A stretch of 64,000 nt of DNA, taken from Pieris napi. Taxonomy: Eukaryota; Arthropoda; Insecta; Lepidoptera; Pieridae. The notes beneath the pieces are model-generated. The model searched no databases, had not been told where the DNA came from, and saw nothing but the letters and a program-made list of their open reading frames with translations. Every line of letters begins with the position of its first letter. Position 1 is the first letter of the stretch. Both the position numbers and the translations under genes were made by a program. The stretch spans positions 5,290,001 through 5,354,000 of the forward strand of contig NC_062254.1 in the NCBI RefSeq assembly GCF_905475465.1, in the 5' to 3' direction. Of the stretch, positions 11,843 to 24,976 are shown one piece after another.

Positions 11843-13679
11843 GTAAGTACATATGTTTTTTTTATTACAACACTATTTAATGTTAAAATTATTTAATTTA
11901 ATAAGGAATAGCAGTTAGATATGCATACTTGTTTCAAGAAATGAAAGTCCTTCCTGCAGAGCTTAAAATTATTGTATACACTTATATAAAGAGAACCATT
12001 GGATGAACATGTATAAATATAATATAACTTGCTTACAATCTTCAAATTGCATTTGTTTTATAAGTTAGAACGAAGCCTGGAATAGGATTTTCTTTGTCAC
12101 TGTATGCTTTCTAGCGAACCGCTAGCGGTAATAATTAGTATTTTAATTATAAATAGCTTATTTTCTTACATTATAAGAAAATCATTGGGTCATTGCAATC
12201 ATGCCCAAATCGTATATAAAATACAGACAAAATCCTAAAACTACTTTCACAAACGAATAGTTTATCTAATACTGTAATAACATATGAGGCGGTAGCTTAT
12301 TTCTAATACCTACGTAAAACATCAAAAGACTGCTCATTAAAGGATGCAATTTGCAAAGATGTTGTAATAACCTGTCAATAGCAATCAGATTGTCTATGGT
12401 TTAATCAGATTCACGTTTACCGCATTAGTAAGTACCGAGCTTAAACATTTCCATCTAGTCTAATAGTATCATTCCAAAGGAAAAGTATAGAGCTAACACA
12501 TATACGTTTTCATACACTCATTGGCCCCATGCCATATTGGATCGACCAATAAATTGTAATACATATCATATTTTAGATGACTCCCCTAATTTACATACCA
12601 ATGCTATCTAAATAATACCCTTACCTACGATAAGTAAAAAATTATAGGTATTTCTACCACAGTTCATGGTCTAAGTTTTTCGCTTAAATACATAGACTGA
12701 AGACCGCCACGATCAATCAATTATTGACGCTCATTTTTTCACAAACTTGACATTGATCAGAATCATGATTCATGAAATTTAATGAGATACTGAGAATTCA
12801 CGGATTACTCAAAGAAACTTTATTTTGTTAGATACATTTTTCGATTAGTTCAAACCTTTTTATCATAAAAATTTAGTAAGGAATATTTTCCCACGTTCAT
12901 TTTATTAATTGCCTTCTCATTTATAACCGACAAGTTATTGATTTGGTCGCTACAGGTAGCAGTTTTATAGGGAATCGTCATAAATAACGCGATTAAAAAA
13001 ATATATAAACTCTGTTCAGGAATGTTTTTGTTTGTAAATGTCGCAAATATTTTAATAAAACATTATCTATCCTTGCTCCAAATAAAACACATTATGCATG
13101 CAAATAATACGACACTTGTTAAACAATGTGCGTGATTATAAATTCGATGCTGTATTTATTAATTCAGAATGGATCGTTAGATATAAATTTTAATTTTATA
13201 ACAAATTGTTGCCATGGTCACTCGTTTATTTAACTTTTTGCGCCTTTTAACATTTTCATGGTCAATAAATTTACTAATTATATAATATTTTTACGTTTAT
13301 TGTATAATTTAATAAATGCCGATAATTGCGCGTAGATGATATTTACATTTAATATGAAGTATTAAACAACTATGTATTTTTAAAAATTTATAATATTTTT
13401 AATTATTATTTATGATCTGTAAGTGATACAAATATGTTTACTCACTAAATTGTGATACTGTTTATTACTGGCCCTGGAATCATAAGTATTTTCAAATGTA
13501 GCGCATCAATGAGATTTGTTTAATGAGAAAATTAAGGTAAAAGGTTCCGAAAATAAAACATAGTGTATGTTATATTAAACGATTGTCTAAATGGAAAAAC
13601 ATACTTTAAAACTTTTAACGAACCATTATTGCCTGTATATTAGTTTACAACTTTTTTATCAGTTCTTTTAACATTCGAA
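11843..13679. other. AT-rich non-coding stretch
   Basis: No open frame, RNA gene or clear repeat was seen. It is consistent with intron or intergenic DNA. Confidence 0.45.
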
Positions 13680-13858
13680 TTGAAGTATTTCCGAACCAAT
13701 TCGACTTAGGGTCCTTCAAGAAAAGAGCGTACCAATTCTTGAAAAGCCGGTAACGCACTTGCGAGCCTTCTGGCATAGTGAGTGTCCATGGGCGGCGGTA
13801 TCACTTAACATCAGGTGAGCCTCCTGCCCGTTTGCCTCCTATTACATAAAAAAAAAAA
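13680..13858 (+). mobile_element. 5'-truncated CR1/Zenon-like LINE end
   Basis: It encodes the last residues of a reverse transcriptase (FDLGPSRKERTN-like; the family reads FDLGSFKKRAYQFLKGR), with a frame disturbance. This is followed by the lepidopteran 3' end GTATCACTTAACATCAGGTG, CCTCCTGCCCGTTTGCC and an A-rich tail. Sister ends lie at 29.8, 31.9, 50.3, 53.8, 56.4 and 58.6 kb, all on the plus strand. Confidence 0.8.
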
Positions 13859-14917
13859 TCTAACGTCCTTGTGCTTTCATTTGTTACTCAACTGAAGAAT
13901 TCCTTCAAAAGAAACTTGTCACATCGATCTTATGCATAGACGAATGCAGGATGACAAATTGGATAATTAGCTTCAAATCACGACTAATGTTGGATATAAA
14001 TATAGATTTTATTACCAGAGTTTAAAGTACAGTTTAGCAGGACAAAGACTAAGTACATTCCTTACGTAACAGGTTACAATTGTAGTATTAACTAAGGAGT
14101 AGTATTCTTACTTGAACGCAAGACAATTTTTTGACTTCAAAATTTATTCTTAAAGTGGTGCACATATAATTGTGTTCATATGGGGATGGACTGAACTGAA
14201 GCTATGCAAACGTCAGCATCCTATTGATTGGTTAATGACGCAAAACAGATATTAGATTGACTATACATTATTTATAGATAGAACGACATGTTTATATGCA
14301 GGGATTACAAGGTTTCTTAAGCCAAGCCATACAAAAACAGCAGGTGTGAGACGACAGGTGACCGAGTTCGATACGAAAAAATATCAGTTCCTTATTGAGA
14401 GCTCATCCCGTTTTTTAATCGTTTCGTTCAAGGTCTCATCCAGTATAGCTAAATTAAAAATATCCAGTAAATTATAATACAAAAAGTTTTGTTTTTCACT
14501 GTTTGTAGGTACGTTGTAACCTTATATGGTTCTAAGTACTGAATATTATTGGTTTAATATAAAACCAATCAAAATAAGAATTATTGGTTAATACTTATAA
14601 ATTAATTTTTTTGTCGGTTTTTTATTTTTATTTTATAACTTTTATTATTCCTGTCGTCTCAATTGATTTCAAAACGTAACGTAACATTGGAAAATCTTTT
14701 TTTATATACGCGTTTAAGTTTAGTCTACGTTCTTAGATTATATTATGACTATGATTATGCACAATTTACATACACGTCATGTTTCATAACAGCGGATTAA
14801 GGTAAGAATAAATTGAACGCTTGGCCCGAACAATCTAGTGCTTTACGAGTTAAGAAATATGAAAGTTTAAATAAATTATTTCATGATTTTATTTAATAAT
14901 ATCACGTAACACACTTG
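13859..14917. other. AT-rich non-coding stretch
   Basis: I see no gene or recognisable repeat. Confidence 0.45.
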
Positions 14918-15015
14918 GGTGTTGCCCTAGCTCGATGGCTGTCAGGCATAGAGGGCTGATAACCTACTTTTCAATTGATGAAAATAATATCGCGTTGTAG
15001 CGCCATTGGTTTTTT
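14918..15015 (+). repeat. SINE remnant with internal deletion
   Basis: Traces of the SINE head (TGCCCTAGCTCGATGGCT), the middle (TCAGGCATAGAGGGCTGATA) and the tail (GTTGTAGCGCCATTGG) lie close together, so much of the element is missing. Confidence 0.6.
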
Positions 15016-15047
15016 TTTTATATTTTATAAATAGCAATTATATACCG

Positions 15048-15140
15048 TAAATAAACTCCGTGTCCAACTTTCGAGACCAATTGGTAATTTCGCATGGCAC
15101 ATCTTACTATTATTCTAAATCACTATCGAGAACCGAGATT
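15048..15140 (+). repeat. interspersed block shared with 20.45 kb
   Basis: AACTCCGTGTCCAAC and ATTTCGCATGGC here match AACTCCGTCTCCAAC and ATTTCGCATGGT at 20,453-20,490. This is an unclassified repeat. The 85-codon frame at 15060-15317 and the 114-codon frame at 20372-20716 run through these copies and look incidental. Confidence 0.4.
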
Positions 15141-15319
15141 TTAAGATTTTTTAACGTTTTTTTAAATGTAACGATTTCTATAGTACATTCTTTATTTGAA
15201 TTTAAAACACGAAAATCTCTTTTGACGATTCGCATACTATATACCTATCATTGTCTAACAAGTCAATCTGGGAGCATGGTATACGACTATACGTGTACGG
15301 TCAGAAGTGTTCTTTAAAT

Positions 15320-16678
15320 TACTTTACTATAGTGATACACTCACGCACTTGCCAATAATAACTTACGTCCACCTTACATCCTGTTCTTATAAACACAAAT
15401 ACTATTAGTAATACACCTTAACACTAAAATAAACATAGCAGAGCATCTGATACGTTTACCAATTCAAAATTAATTCAGAATAATAAGGAGCTTATGAATT
15501 TTAACTCGCACGACTACAGAATCAGATTCAAGTGTTTGCGCACCATTATGGTTATATTAGGATGGTAACGTGTTTTGGGATGAACAGTTTCGCAGGTAAT
15601 GTATAGTTATGTATTCCTATTATTGTATTTACAAAATATAAAATACAAATATATGTTTGATAGTAGAAGTCTGGCGTAACATACTAAAGTTATCCATCCA
15701 CACCAGATCTTCCAATTACATTAGTAAACAGAATACTTTATCAATATTTTAGTTAAGTGCGACTTTGGTTATCATTTTAAGCATGGATGTCAGTAATACT
15801 TTCGAAATTCATCTGAATAAAAACATAAAAGATTTGTAATATTGATATGGTCACTATAAAATTATAGTAAGCTCATTGAGTACTTATTATACTGTACATA
15901 TACTTGATTATAATCTATAAAATTATATACATATATATAATGATTGCAATAAAAAACATTAAGTAATAACTTAAGACAGAAAATCCCTTAAGTAGGGACT
16001 GAATACATCAACCGACTTGGTGTTACATGGATCTCACAACTTTTTACGGTAGAAGAACAGTGTTGCGAGACTTCTTTTATATACGTTTAATAGTTATGTT
16101 TTTGATGCCATAAATCTTTATTTGACTAGTTTAGTGCGACAAAGTAGGTTATCATTATAATCATGGACGAAGTCATTCAAAATCCTTCTGAAACATGCCT
16201 CCTCCATACACTTATGAAAATTCTAAAGCTTGAAATATATACTTTAAAAATTCTATAAATAACATAACTATTTTTTACGGTAACTACTCGAACGAAAAAA
16301 CGAACCAACCGGGTTTAATATTTCATCCAGTACATTTAACATCTATATATATATAGTGCATACAAATATTCAAATTCTTAGCGAGAAGCTTGATTTAATA
16401 ATAAATACTTAGAACTTGTGCTTTATCACAGAAAGAGAGAAAGATAAGTAAAGGTTTGTTATCTATTCCAGTTCACAAATGTCAATTAAGACAGGACTAT
16501 TATTAATGCAAACTGTACTTAGTTTTGAATCATTCATTGAGATTGCAATGCAGGTTGCATGTCTAGTCGTGACTTGTGAGTCCTGTAATGAGGTGTTGCA
16601 CCTAATATTAGTTTTACCGTTGTGAGAATCGATTTATAATAGGCACAGTTCGATGTTGGTACAACTTTTATATTAAAA
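15320..16678. other. AT-rich non-coding stretch
   Basis: No coding frame, RNA gene or structural repeat was found. Confidence 0.45.
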
Positions 16679-17002
16679 CTAGCCGATCCGGCAAACGTCG
16701 TTTTGCCATGTATATCATTTATAATAAAAAAATAGGGGTTGATCGTAGAGGGTTGAAAATTAGGGGTTGTATGTATTTTTTAATTCTGTAACATAAAAAA
16801 AATAAAAAATAAAATTTTATCTATAAATAAAAAAATAAAAATTAGGGGTGGACTACCCTTAACATCTGGCGGGCTGATTTGTGAATCTAAACCATTCCCA
16901 GATCCCCTTGAACACACACAAAAAATTTCATCAAAATCGGTCCCGTCGTTTAGGAGGAGTTCAGTCACATACACACGCACACAAGAAATATATATATTAA
17001 GA
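16679..17002 (-). mobile_element. non-autonomous Helitron, both ends intact
   Basis: On the minus strand it begins TCTTAATATATATA and ends CCGGATCGGCTAG, with A immediately before and T immediately after. These are the hallmarks of Helitron rolling-circle insertion. It contains the typical internal block AAATCGGTCCCGTCGTTTAG (plus strand). There is no Rep/helicase coding. Related 3' ends occur at 24.98, 30.39, 34.67 and 55.0 kb. Confidence 0.8.
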
Positions 17003-17139
17003 TGTTCATAAGTGTATTGAGTTTTGATAAAATAACGAATAACACGTAAATTTTCAAAAGCTTACTATTATATCTACTACTACTATATTAGATCAGGCGT
17101 CTGTGGCCTGACAAAGGTCGTAGGATTTTAAGACATGAC

Positions 17140-17272
17140 GATTTCCTGATTTTGTTTGCCTTCACTGTAGAACCAATAATTGTCAATTACGCATAAGAAT
17201 CCATTGGTGCACAGCCATGATAATAACGCATTACCTCTAAGTTGAGAGTCGCTAGATCAACACTGCACTTCT
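17140..17272 (-). repeat. degraded SINE
   Basis: GCCTTCACTGTAGAACC, CCATTGGTGCACAGCC and TCAACACTGC follow the order of the minus-strand SINE, with many changes in between. Confidence 0.6.
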
Positions 17273-17279
17273 TATTACT

Positions 17280-20200
17280 ATTTTATTTTATAGTCAGTAA
17301 ATATTATAAATATTACCCGTAGCAATTATAAACTACATTATTTTTGTAATTTCGTGATAAATAAACGTTATTATGTTTAACAATATCTTCGCTATAATCT
17401 CTTCTATAACAAAATTACCTTAGATAAAGTCGAATAAATTATACATTTAAAATCACATAGATATGCGGTAATTAAAGAAATTGCTGAAAATAATATACAG
17501 AGGTATATTTATTAATATTAGTCTTGTCCAAGATTGTAATATTAATAAACGCAAAACTATTACTAATTGACACAATCTTTGACAGTTCAATTTAATCATT
17601 TATCTAGAATTCAAGTTCCATGATACTTTCCAATAGATTTGACCGCTGATAAAACCAGATAAATGTCGTCTAACGATAATAATTACAAAGCTTTTTCTGT
17701 ACAGTCAGTCGACGTGGAGCAATTATTTTAGCAATAAAAATTAAAAGCTTTTACTTGTATTGTCTACACTAGAAACATCACATGTACATATTGATAAGAA
17801 TAAAACAGACCTATGTTATGATAAAATGATTTTATATTTTTGAAGTTATACTTCTTTAGGCGCGTTATGAAAAATTGATGACAGTGAAAGATTAAGATGC
17901 TCGCGCACCGTTACACAAAATTAACAGAATGAAGTTAGTTCTAGGTGGCATGAAAATCGATAATAACTATGTTCAAGTTGTATATTCTAGTATTTATACA
18001 TATTTAGAACATGTGTTTCGTAACAGTACAATTGAACAGTGTGAATAAATAAATATTATTTTGGTGTTTCTATTAAATCAATTTCATATACGACGGTGAA
18101 AGTATTTACTAATAATAATTTTATTGATTAATTTTAATATTTATCGTTAATCACTACTGCATTTTAGTTATTTTTTTCCATACGCCAAAGAAGTATAACT
18201 TTTAACGCTACACGCGTAATTAAGTACACACAATCTTTTTTTTTCATTAAGTAAACAGAGAAATTAGTTTAGGTAAGAACTTATAAACCATAAAGCTTTG
18301 GAAATCAAATCTTTTTCGATACCTGAACCACAGTACACAAACATGTCGAAACATAAACCAAATATTTTCAAAGGCGGTAAATAACCCTTAGTTATACGTC
18401 GATCTGTATAGGACATAATGCATTATTAACAATAAGAGCATAAGAATACAAACTATTTGACCTTAAGTCAATATAAAATGTTCTGTCACTAGTCGAGATA
18501 GTTGACGTCCTTTACGTGGAGCGAGGACAAGACGAAGTTCGTATTCCGAATCTTATTTCAAGTCGTAATCTAGTATTGAAAATGCAGAATTTATGAATAA
18601 GATAATAATGTCTTTGGTCTTCGCGTGTACCATTTAAATAAAACCTCATATTATTTCGGCGATATTTAGTGCTTTTTTATGGTAAGCGACTGACTATCAA
18701 TACTTCATAATATTGATGAGACTATTAAATTGTCATATTAACGACATCTATTGTCGCGACATTGGTATTTATTTCATCGCAATGTGTGATATAAATTTAT
18801 AAGATAAATAGCAAAACTTGCCCGCGTGACTTCTTTATATTGTTGTCTATGGCTGTCAGAATGTAATGAAAGACTTCAAAATAATTGCAGTACTTCGTAG
18901 ATCTCTACAAACATTAACAAATCAATAAGATAAAAAGAATGAAAAACTACAAATCTAAACAAATCATACGTTCAAATATATAGCTGTCTCTTTCATTTAC
19001 TAGGCTATAACAGAGACAGCTGTCTTAATACGTAAATTTTTTACTGACAATTTCTGTCCTAATGAGCTTTCTTGAGATTTGAAGCCGGAACGATTAGATT
19101 GTACTAACGATATCATACATATTCATAAGAAAATAATTATCATTAACTACGGCAATCGATCGGTACTAATGGACTAAAGCAATCAAGAACTTTAACTGCA
19201 ATTTCATGCAAGGCTTGAATGGTTTTATTTAACCCTAGATATTTTAGTATTAAAGTTTCTATATATTGCTTAGGTACGGTTAATTAGCCAGGACACACAC
19301 AACGGACTAAATGGGCGGCTAACTACGGAAACTTAGTCCACACTACATACATACTTATTTATTGGAGTCGTGTTTTGTTTTTTTATTCTATAAGTAAAAT
19401 AAATAGTTTTTATTTATACGTTCGCGTGTGTTATCTTTTAGTTTTAGCTATAACTATTAAGTATAAATTTTTACATATCTATTTTTGTACTTTTTTCAAT
19501 ACAATGTGATACATTCATAAATAAATATGGAATTGACGCATTTAAATGGCTATTAAATGATTTTTTTTTAAACGTAGATTATTAATGTTTTGCATTCATC
19601 TTAGATTTTTGGTACCTTGTATGGCGCGCTTGTCTTGAATATTCGTCAAATATGAAGTCATGCAGGATTGGTTTTGCTTTCGTGACTCTTTTGTCCTTGC
19701 GTCGTGAACCAATTCAACTGTCAAAGACCAACGCATTTTCGATGTTTGACAAATGATTTGATTCGAACAGATTGTTCTATTTATTGCCCTTGGTAAAAAA
19801 AATATATTTAAACAAAAGAAAATAAGTTTAGTGTGTAATAATAATGACTATACAATAACACAATACATAATAGCTAAAAACAAAATAAACACGCACACAA
19901 CATAAAACATAAACAGTTATTGTGAAAAATATAAATAATGATTTCAAAGAAACATAACAACAATTACACACTTTCACTGACAACTTACCTACCTGTGTAC
20001 TAAAATGATTATTTTTTACTATAAAATGTAAAAATAAATAGATATTAGGTATTTAAGACGATGATAACTTATAATATAGTTAATACCCTACAAATAATGA
20101 CACAAAGAACTCTTTACTTTTTAACTTACTAACTTAATTTAGCCGCTAGCAGTTAAATCTAATTCATTACGTCTTTGTACAAACAATCTAAGCTTTCATT

Positions 20201-20371
20201 TATTTATTTAATTAACCAAATAACTAGCACTTACCGGTCACAATACACACGCCTACACAGAAAATCAACAACAAAATGTAATACATTTAACAATAAAATA
20301 TTATATTTATACAATACGTTATATAACATACACTATAACATGTGTTAACATATAATTTTGGGTTTACTTAA
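17280..20371. other. AT-rich non-coding stretch
   Basis: No gene was recognised. A short inverted repeat (AGCTGTCTCT at 18,982 and AGAGACAGCT at 19,012) is the only structure noted. Confidence 0.45.
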
Positions 20372-20439
20372 ATGCTAACACATTTATTACAATATACAAC
20401 GAGTGTAGTTAAAAAACGACGGCAAGCACAAAGTAGTAG

Positions 20440-20500
20440 TTGCGGCATAAGAAACTCCGTCTCCAACATAATTGGTCATTTCGCATGGTCTGTCATAGCT
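20440..20500 (+). repeat. interspersed block shared with 15.05 kb
   Basis: AAACTCCGTCTCCAAC is followed by TTGGTCATTTCGCATGG. This is the second copy of the unclassified repeat described at 15,048. Confidence 0.4.
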
Positions 20501-20719
20501 ATGTGGATGATTGCCTGGATTTCAACTATTATCTATCTCGTTTTAACTCATACAATATGCATGTGTTCTTTCCACTCTGATTGGTACGTCAACCTGTCTC
20601 AAGTTTCAATACAAGGCACGATGGTATGCCAATTTACTAGTTTCATGTGTTCCCTCATCACCTCGGTAACGAGTTTGAAAAGAATTTTCAAACGTTTTAT
20701 TGGTTACTTTTTCTAAATG

Positions 20720-21600
20720 TATTATATTAATAAGCTAAATGCTATTTCTGTTACTAGAACTTTAAATCTTTTCGTTAGGAATACTCTGTAACCATTCTTC
20801 TATAATGACTATATAAAAGAAATATTTTACGCTGTTTAACTTACATGGTACATATGCCTAAAGTGATATAATATTTAGTCCCTATATACTTCATATCTAT
20901 CGGCAAACGGTTTATTATTAACAGCTTGTTCGATTAAGGCCTCCAAATATTTCCAATTTTGGCGTGCTCTAGCGGTACTAATCCACTTTAGACCACCTAT
21001 CTTTTTATGTCGTCCTCCCATCTTTTTATCAGCCTGCCTATCTTTAGTCACTCCGTTACGATTTTTATTATAATATAGTATATATTTAATATATGTTTAA
21101 TCAGTAATTTTGTTGCTTGCGCAACTTGTGTTTTGTTCGTCGTAATAGTTAGAAATGCAATTATGAGCGAAATGACATCCAGTCGATTATATTTACAATC
21201 GTTGTATCTTGTGCACATAAACAGTACCTACAATAAAACCTCATCTATCACACACGTTCTATTCGCAATCCATTTTCTAAAAGATACATATCTTACATCG
21301 TCTGTCAGCCTATCAAGTGAGAAATAAGTACGTGTGGGAATTTCTTACTTTCATGCATTTCTGAAATCATTTTGTGGTATTCAATATAACATTTGGTTTC
21401 TAATATCTAATATAATACCTTGTCTTCCTAAGGCTATGACGTGACACGGTATTATATTAATTTCTATTAGAATAACCGGATCTCTTATTGTGTATACGGT
21501 GACTATACAACGGTACTATAATAATAATAAATAATAAAGCCCGTTTTATTTCCAATCCTGACAAAAACAAATTATAATATACAGCTTAGATTATTTTACA
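20720..21600. other. AT-rich non-coding stretch
   Basis: No feature was seen apart from chance open frames. Confidence 0.4.
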
Positions 21601-21609
21601 TTTTTTTTT

Positions 21610-21830
21610 TCTTTTACTTGTTATCCTATATCCTAGCTAACTTCAGTACCGTCGATCCGAACCCATTCATGGCTAAAGGCCTCCTCCAGCTTTTTCCAAC
21701 TGACTCTGTCTATGGCTCTCTTTCTCCATTCGTTTCCTGCTACCGCTTCTATTTCTTCTGTCCACCGTTTTTTCGGGCGACCTCTTCTCCCTCTTCCCCT
21801 TGGTCCTTACCATACAGTTCTCTTTAAAGT
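21610..21830 (-). mobile_element. LINE 3' fragment (endonuclease-RT C-terminus)
   Basis: The minus strand reads GRGRRGRPKKRWTEEIEAV, then AGNEWRKRAIDRVSWKKLEE, the conserved C-terminal tail of RTE/L2-type LINE reverse transcriptases (RW..EI...G..W...A.DR..W). Everything upstream is missing, as in 5'-truncated insertions. A second copy of the same family is at 31.7 kb. Confidence 0.8.
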
Positions 21831-22439
21831 CCACCTTTTATCTGTGTATCTTGCTGTTCTACTACTACTGTTCAAGTGGAATTCCATTTTTAAATTTAAC
21901 TCAGTTTATGTTTTTTTTAAATTTAATTGCTTATTTATATGTACACAATTATGTTATGTCTATTTATGTCCAGTTAAAAATGTATTATATGTAATTCCTC
22001 GTCGTGTTTGTTTGAAAGCCTTAATTAGTGTTTCAATTACAGTTACTCTAGGGTAGGGCTTTATGGAGTCTGGTTAACTCTGCTTTAATTGGATTTAGAG
22101 GCAGCTTCTGTGTAATGTCGGCAATTTTATGCTAGTAATTCCACTCTATTTTTATGTTATGGTCTTGTCTATAAAGCTTCAAATTAAGATTATTCGCCGT
22201 TTTATTGCCAATTAAAATAGTCGCTACAGGTAATGACTACTATACATTTGAATGTGCTTTCTAGTGACTGGTTGTCGGTTTCAATTTTCAATTGCCTATA
22301 TTCGGTTTATTTATGGAGCTTGGTTTCTCATATTACTGTGATATCGACGAATAATGGCATATTAAGTTACGTTTGACGGATGTCAAAAGTTATTTACAAA
22401 TTACATCGAAATAATTATAAAGAGGAAAGATTTGATTGT
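21831..22439. other. AT-rich non-coding stretch
   Basis: No domain-bearing frame or repeat was recognised. Confidence 0.4.
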
Positions 22440-22545
22440 TTCTTTGCATTGCTTCTAAAACTAACTAACTGCAGAACTGATTTGAAAAATTCTTTCACCA
22501 TTAGGACTGTACGTTATCCCTGATGAACATATGGCTATTGAATAT
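22440..22545 (+). repeat. interspersed repeat fragment
   Basis: TGATTTGAAAAATTCTTTCA followed by CCATTAG and TTATCCCTGATGAACATA is a phrase common in lepidopteran Helitron-type repeats. No ends are visible. Confidence 0.35.
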
Positions 22546-23184
22546 TTACAAAAAGTTAGTTCTGTATTCAATTACAATAGTAAACTACGGTGTTTTTCAT
22601 ACATAATAAAAATTCCTCAATCGCGAACCCTGCGGAAACTATTGACTATAGAGTAGTCATTTTATATGTGAATTTATACTACAATCGTGTATAGGGGTTT
22701 CAAAAAATTCCGCGATACCATAGGACTAAAGAAACTTAGTTTGGTAATATCTATTTACCGAAACAAAGCTTTAGGCTATATCGTGCTACAACGGAATTAA
22801 TGCGGATGGAACTGCAGCGCTCAAAAAAAATACAAATCTCCCAAGATTTATAAATAAATAATTTTAAAGTAATAATTATATTCTTAGTTATGGATATATT
22901 TTTTGCATGTATGTAGTAATGTTCTGTATCTTCCTTTATCATTGATGTCATTATTACATTATTAGTAACTATGACGCATTGATATTCTGACATTTAAAGG
23001 TCAAATGACGATTTGAGGTCAAAACAAGTCTCGATATTTTTATACAATTAGCATAACCATATAGCTGTTTCCTTTCATTGTAAAGAGCTTTTTAATCTTT
23101 CAAGCAGGCCATAGAAGATCTAGGAAAATATATAGTGACGTTATTACCTAGAGGTAAAGTAAAGGTAAAAGTAAAGTTAATTTT
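22546..23184. other. AT-rich non-coding stretch
   Basis: I see nothing supportable; the 80-codon minus-strand frame at 22751-22993 has no domain. Confidence 0.4.
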
Positions 23185-23560
23185 AGACTTCTGTATCTGT
23201 TTCATGATTTTTTTTTCTTAATAGGCAAGTAAGATTAGCTTTTACCTTTTTATTTATATATTTATTACAGTTAGTATTTCTACTGTTACATGTAATTTTA
23301 AGGTTTTTTTGTTAATTATTTATGCACTTCTTGTACTTTACCCTCACTTGGTGTTTATTTATCCATTCTAGGGTTGCCAGGAAGAAATCACTTGTAGCGA
23401 TAAGGCCGCCCGTTGCATACTAACTTATTTAACCTGTTTTTTATTTGTATGTTTAAGGTAGCGAAGTGTAAATAAATATACCTTCTGTGCCTCACCCACG
23501 CCGTCGATTTCTGGGTCATGCTTTCCTCGCGATGTTATTCCTTCACAGTACGGGCGCGCT
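23185..23560 (-). mobile_element. SINE split by a later insertion
   Basis: SINE tail sequence (TTAGACTTCTGTATCTGTTT, AATAGGCAAGTA) at 23,185-23,237 resumes at about 23,478 with CTTCTGTGCCTCACCCACGC and GATGTTATTCCTTCAC. The intervening roughly 240 bases are foreign and contain a LINE-type 3' tail (23,370-23,470). Confidence 0.65.
23370..23475 (+). mobile_element. LINE 3'-tail fragment inserted in SINE
   Basis: GGGTTGCCAGGAAGAAATCA, then TAGCGATAAGGCCGCCCGTTGC and a TAAATAAATA tail. The same tail (TTGCCTGGAAGAGATTGCTC, CGATAAGGCCGCCTGTTGC) is at 40.33 kb. These phrases mark the 3' region of a lepidopteran LINE family (RTE-like by memory, not verified). Confidence 0.55.
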
Positions 23561-24540
23561 GATTTTCGCAATGATTTCTAGACGGACCGTCATCTAAATT
23601 ATACTGATAAAATATTCTCTAAAAACTTGTTTGGTTTACGTAAATCACCGGATATCTAGTTTTTAATTAGCGTGGGCGACTCGTCTGCCATTTCGTCTAC
23701 TCAATAATAATATTTAAATCCAAATCAGGGTAATAATTTATGTCTCCAACAACATTGAGTTCGCAGTACTTGCCCTTTGATTCTAAAGTTTTATTTCGTC
23801 TGTGAACTGTTAAAAGTATTGTTTATTACTTTCGGTATGCAACAAAAGTACATGAAATTGACTTAACTATTTTCCTACGGGCAGCTTAGTTCCCTAGTAA
23901 AATAGATTTTATTCCAAGCATATTTTTTAACAGTTGACTGTTGTAATTGACATCTTCACCTGTCCTATGTAAAGGAAAAAAATCTTCTTGTGCAACAGTA
24001 GTTCTATTATAAAATTGTTAGTGTAATGTAAAATTTATTAAGTCAAGTACCTACCTAAAACATTAATATGTCTGAAAGAGCCTAGTTACACAGGGAATTC
24101 TAGTGCACTTTATCTTTTAACTATACATCCTTTTTTATTATGTGTAATAAAGTTTTTAAGAAAGTTAAACATCTTCAATTAACCGTAAAACATTGGTGCT
24201 TAATTATTCTTCGCTCAACGCGGTGGAGTGCGAAAACGAATAGATACCACACCGATTAAAGTAGAGCCATTGAAATGAAACATCGCCTCGGGTTGCCCTT
24301 TATAAAAGAAATAAATTAAACACACTGAATGGAGGTGTAAGATCAGATAAAATTGATTAAAGGCAACTTCTTACCGCTTTAACGCTACGAACAAAAAATC
24401 GCACACACGAAAGCCTTTTTCTCATCCCGACGTGTATTACAAACTTAATAGTAAATATAATATTTTTTTTAGTATATCTACACTAATCTGTAATAGATTT
24501 CATTATTAAAGGTTTTGTAACGGTTGAAACGTTTGAAACT

Positions 24541-24690
24541 TGGCGATTAAAAAGAGTGGCGGAGAGTTTATCGCCAGTTCTTCTCTTTCCTTCTACGCCC
24601 TTGATTTGAGAACTGGCAGTAAATGTTAAAAATTAGAAGCATTTAATGTATATTTCTTTTTTTGACGTTCATAAGTGTGCATTGTTTACC
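24541..24690 (+). repeat. retroelement 3' tail family, plus copy
   Basis: AAAAAGAGTGGCGGAGAGTT, TCGCCAGTTCTTCTC, CTACGCCCTTGATTTGAGAA and TTCATAAGTGTGCATTG are in the order found inverted at 27.8, 39.9 and 61.7 kb. It is directly followed by a Helitron end. Confidence 0.6.
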
Positions 24691-24693
24691 TAT

Positions 24694-24976
24694 ATGAAAC
24701 GGTTCAACCGATTCTTATGAAATGTTTTATGCATATTCAGTAAGTCTGAGAATCGGCTATCTTTCAAACCCCTAAGTGATAAGGGGTGTCTACGCCAAAT
24801 TTTTTATTTTTGTTTTTTTATGATACAACATACAAAAATACATACAACCCCTAGTTTTCACCCCTCTACGATCAACCCCATTTTTTTTATTATCGCAGAT
24901 CGTTATTTTTAATGAACTAAAAAAATGTTTCCTAGAAATAATATACATGGTAAGACAACGTTTGCCGGGTTACTAG
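24694..24976 (+). mobile_element. Helitron fragment with intact 3' end
   Basis: CAACCGATTCTTATGAAATG, GAGAATCGGCTAT and CAACGTTTGCCGGGTTACTAG, ending in CTAG before T. The 5' end is not clear. The close relative at 34.4 kb shares the whole length. Confidence 0.65.

Noticed and set aside
16780..16980. 66-codon frame
   Set aside because: It lies wholly inside a non-coding Helitron.
18982..19021. Short inverted repeat as a possible microRNA precursor
   Set aside because: The arms are only 10 bp, too short for a microRNA hairpin.
20372..20716. 114-codon open frame with hydrophobic segments
   Set aside because: It runs through a repeat block shared with 15.05 kb, has no domain or splice support, and hydrophobic runs are expected from T-rich DNA.
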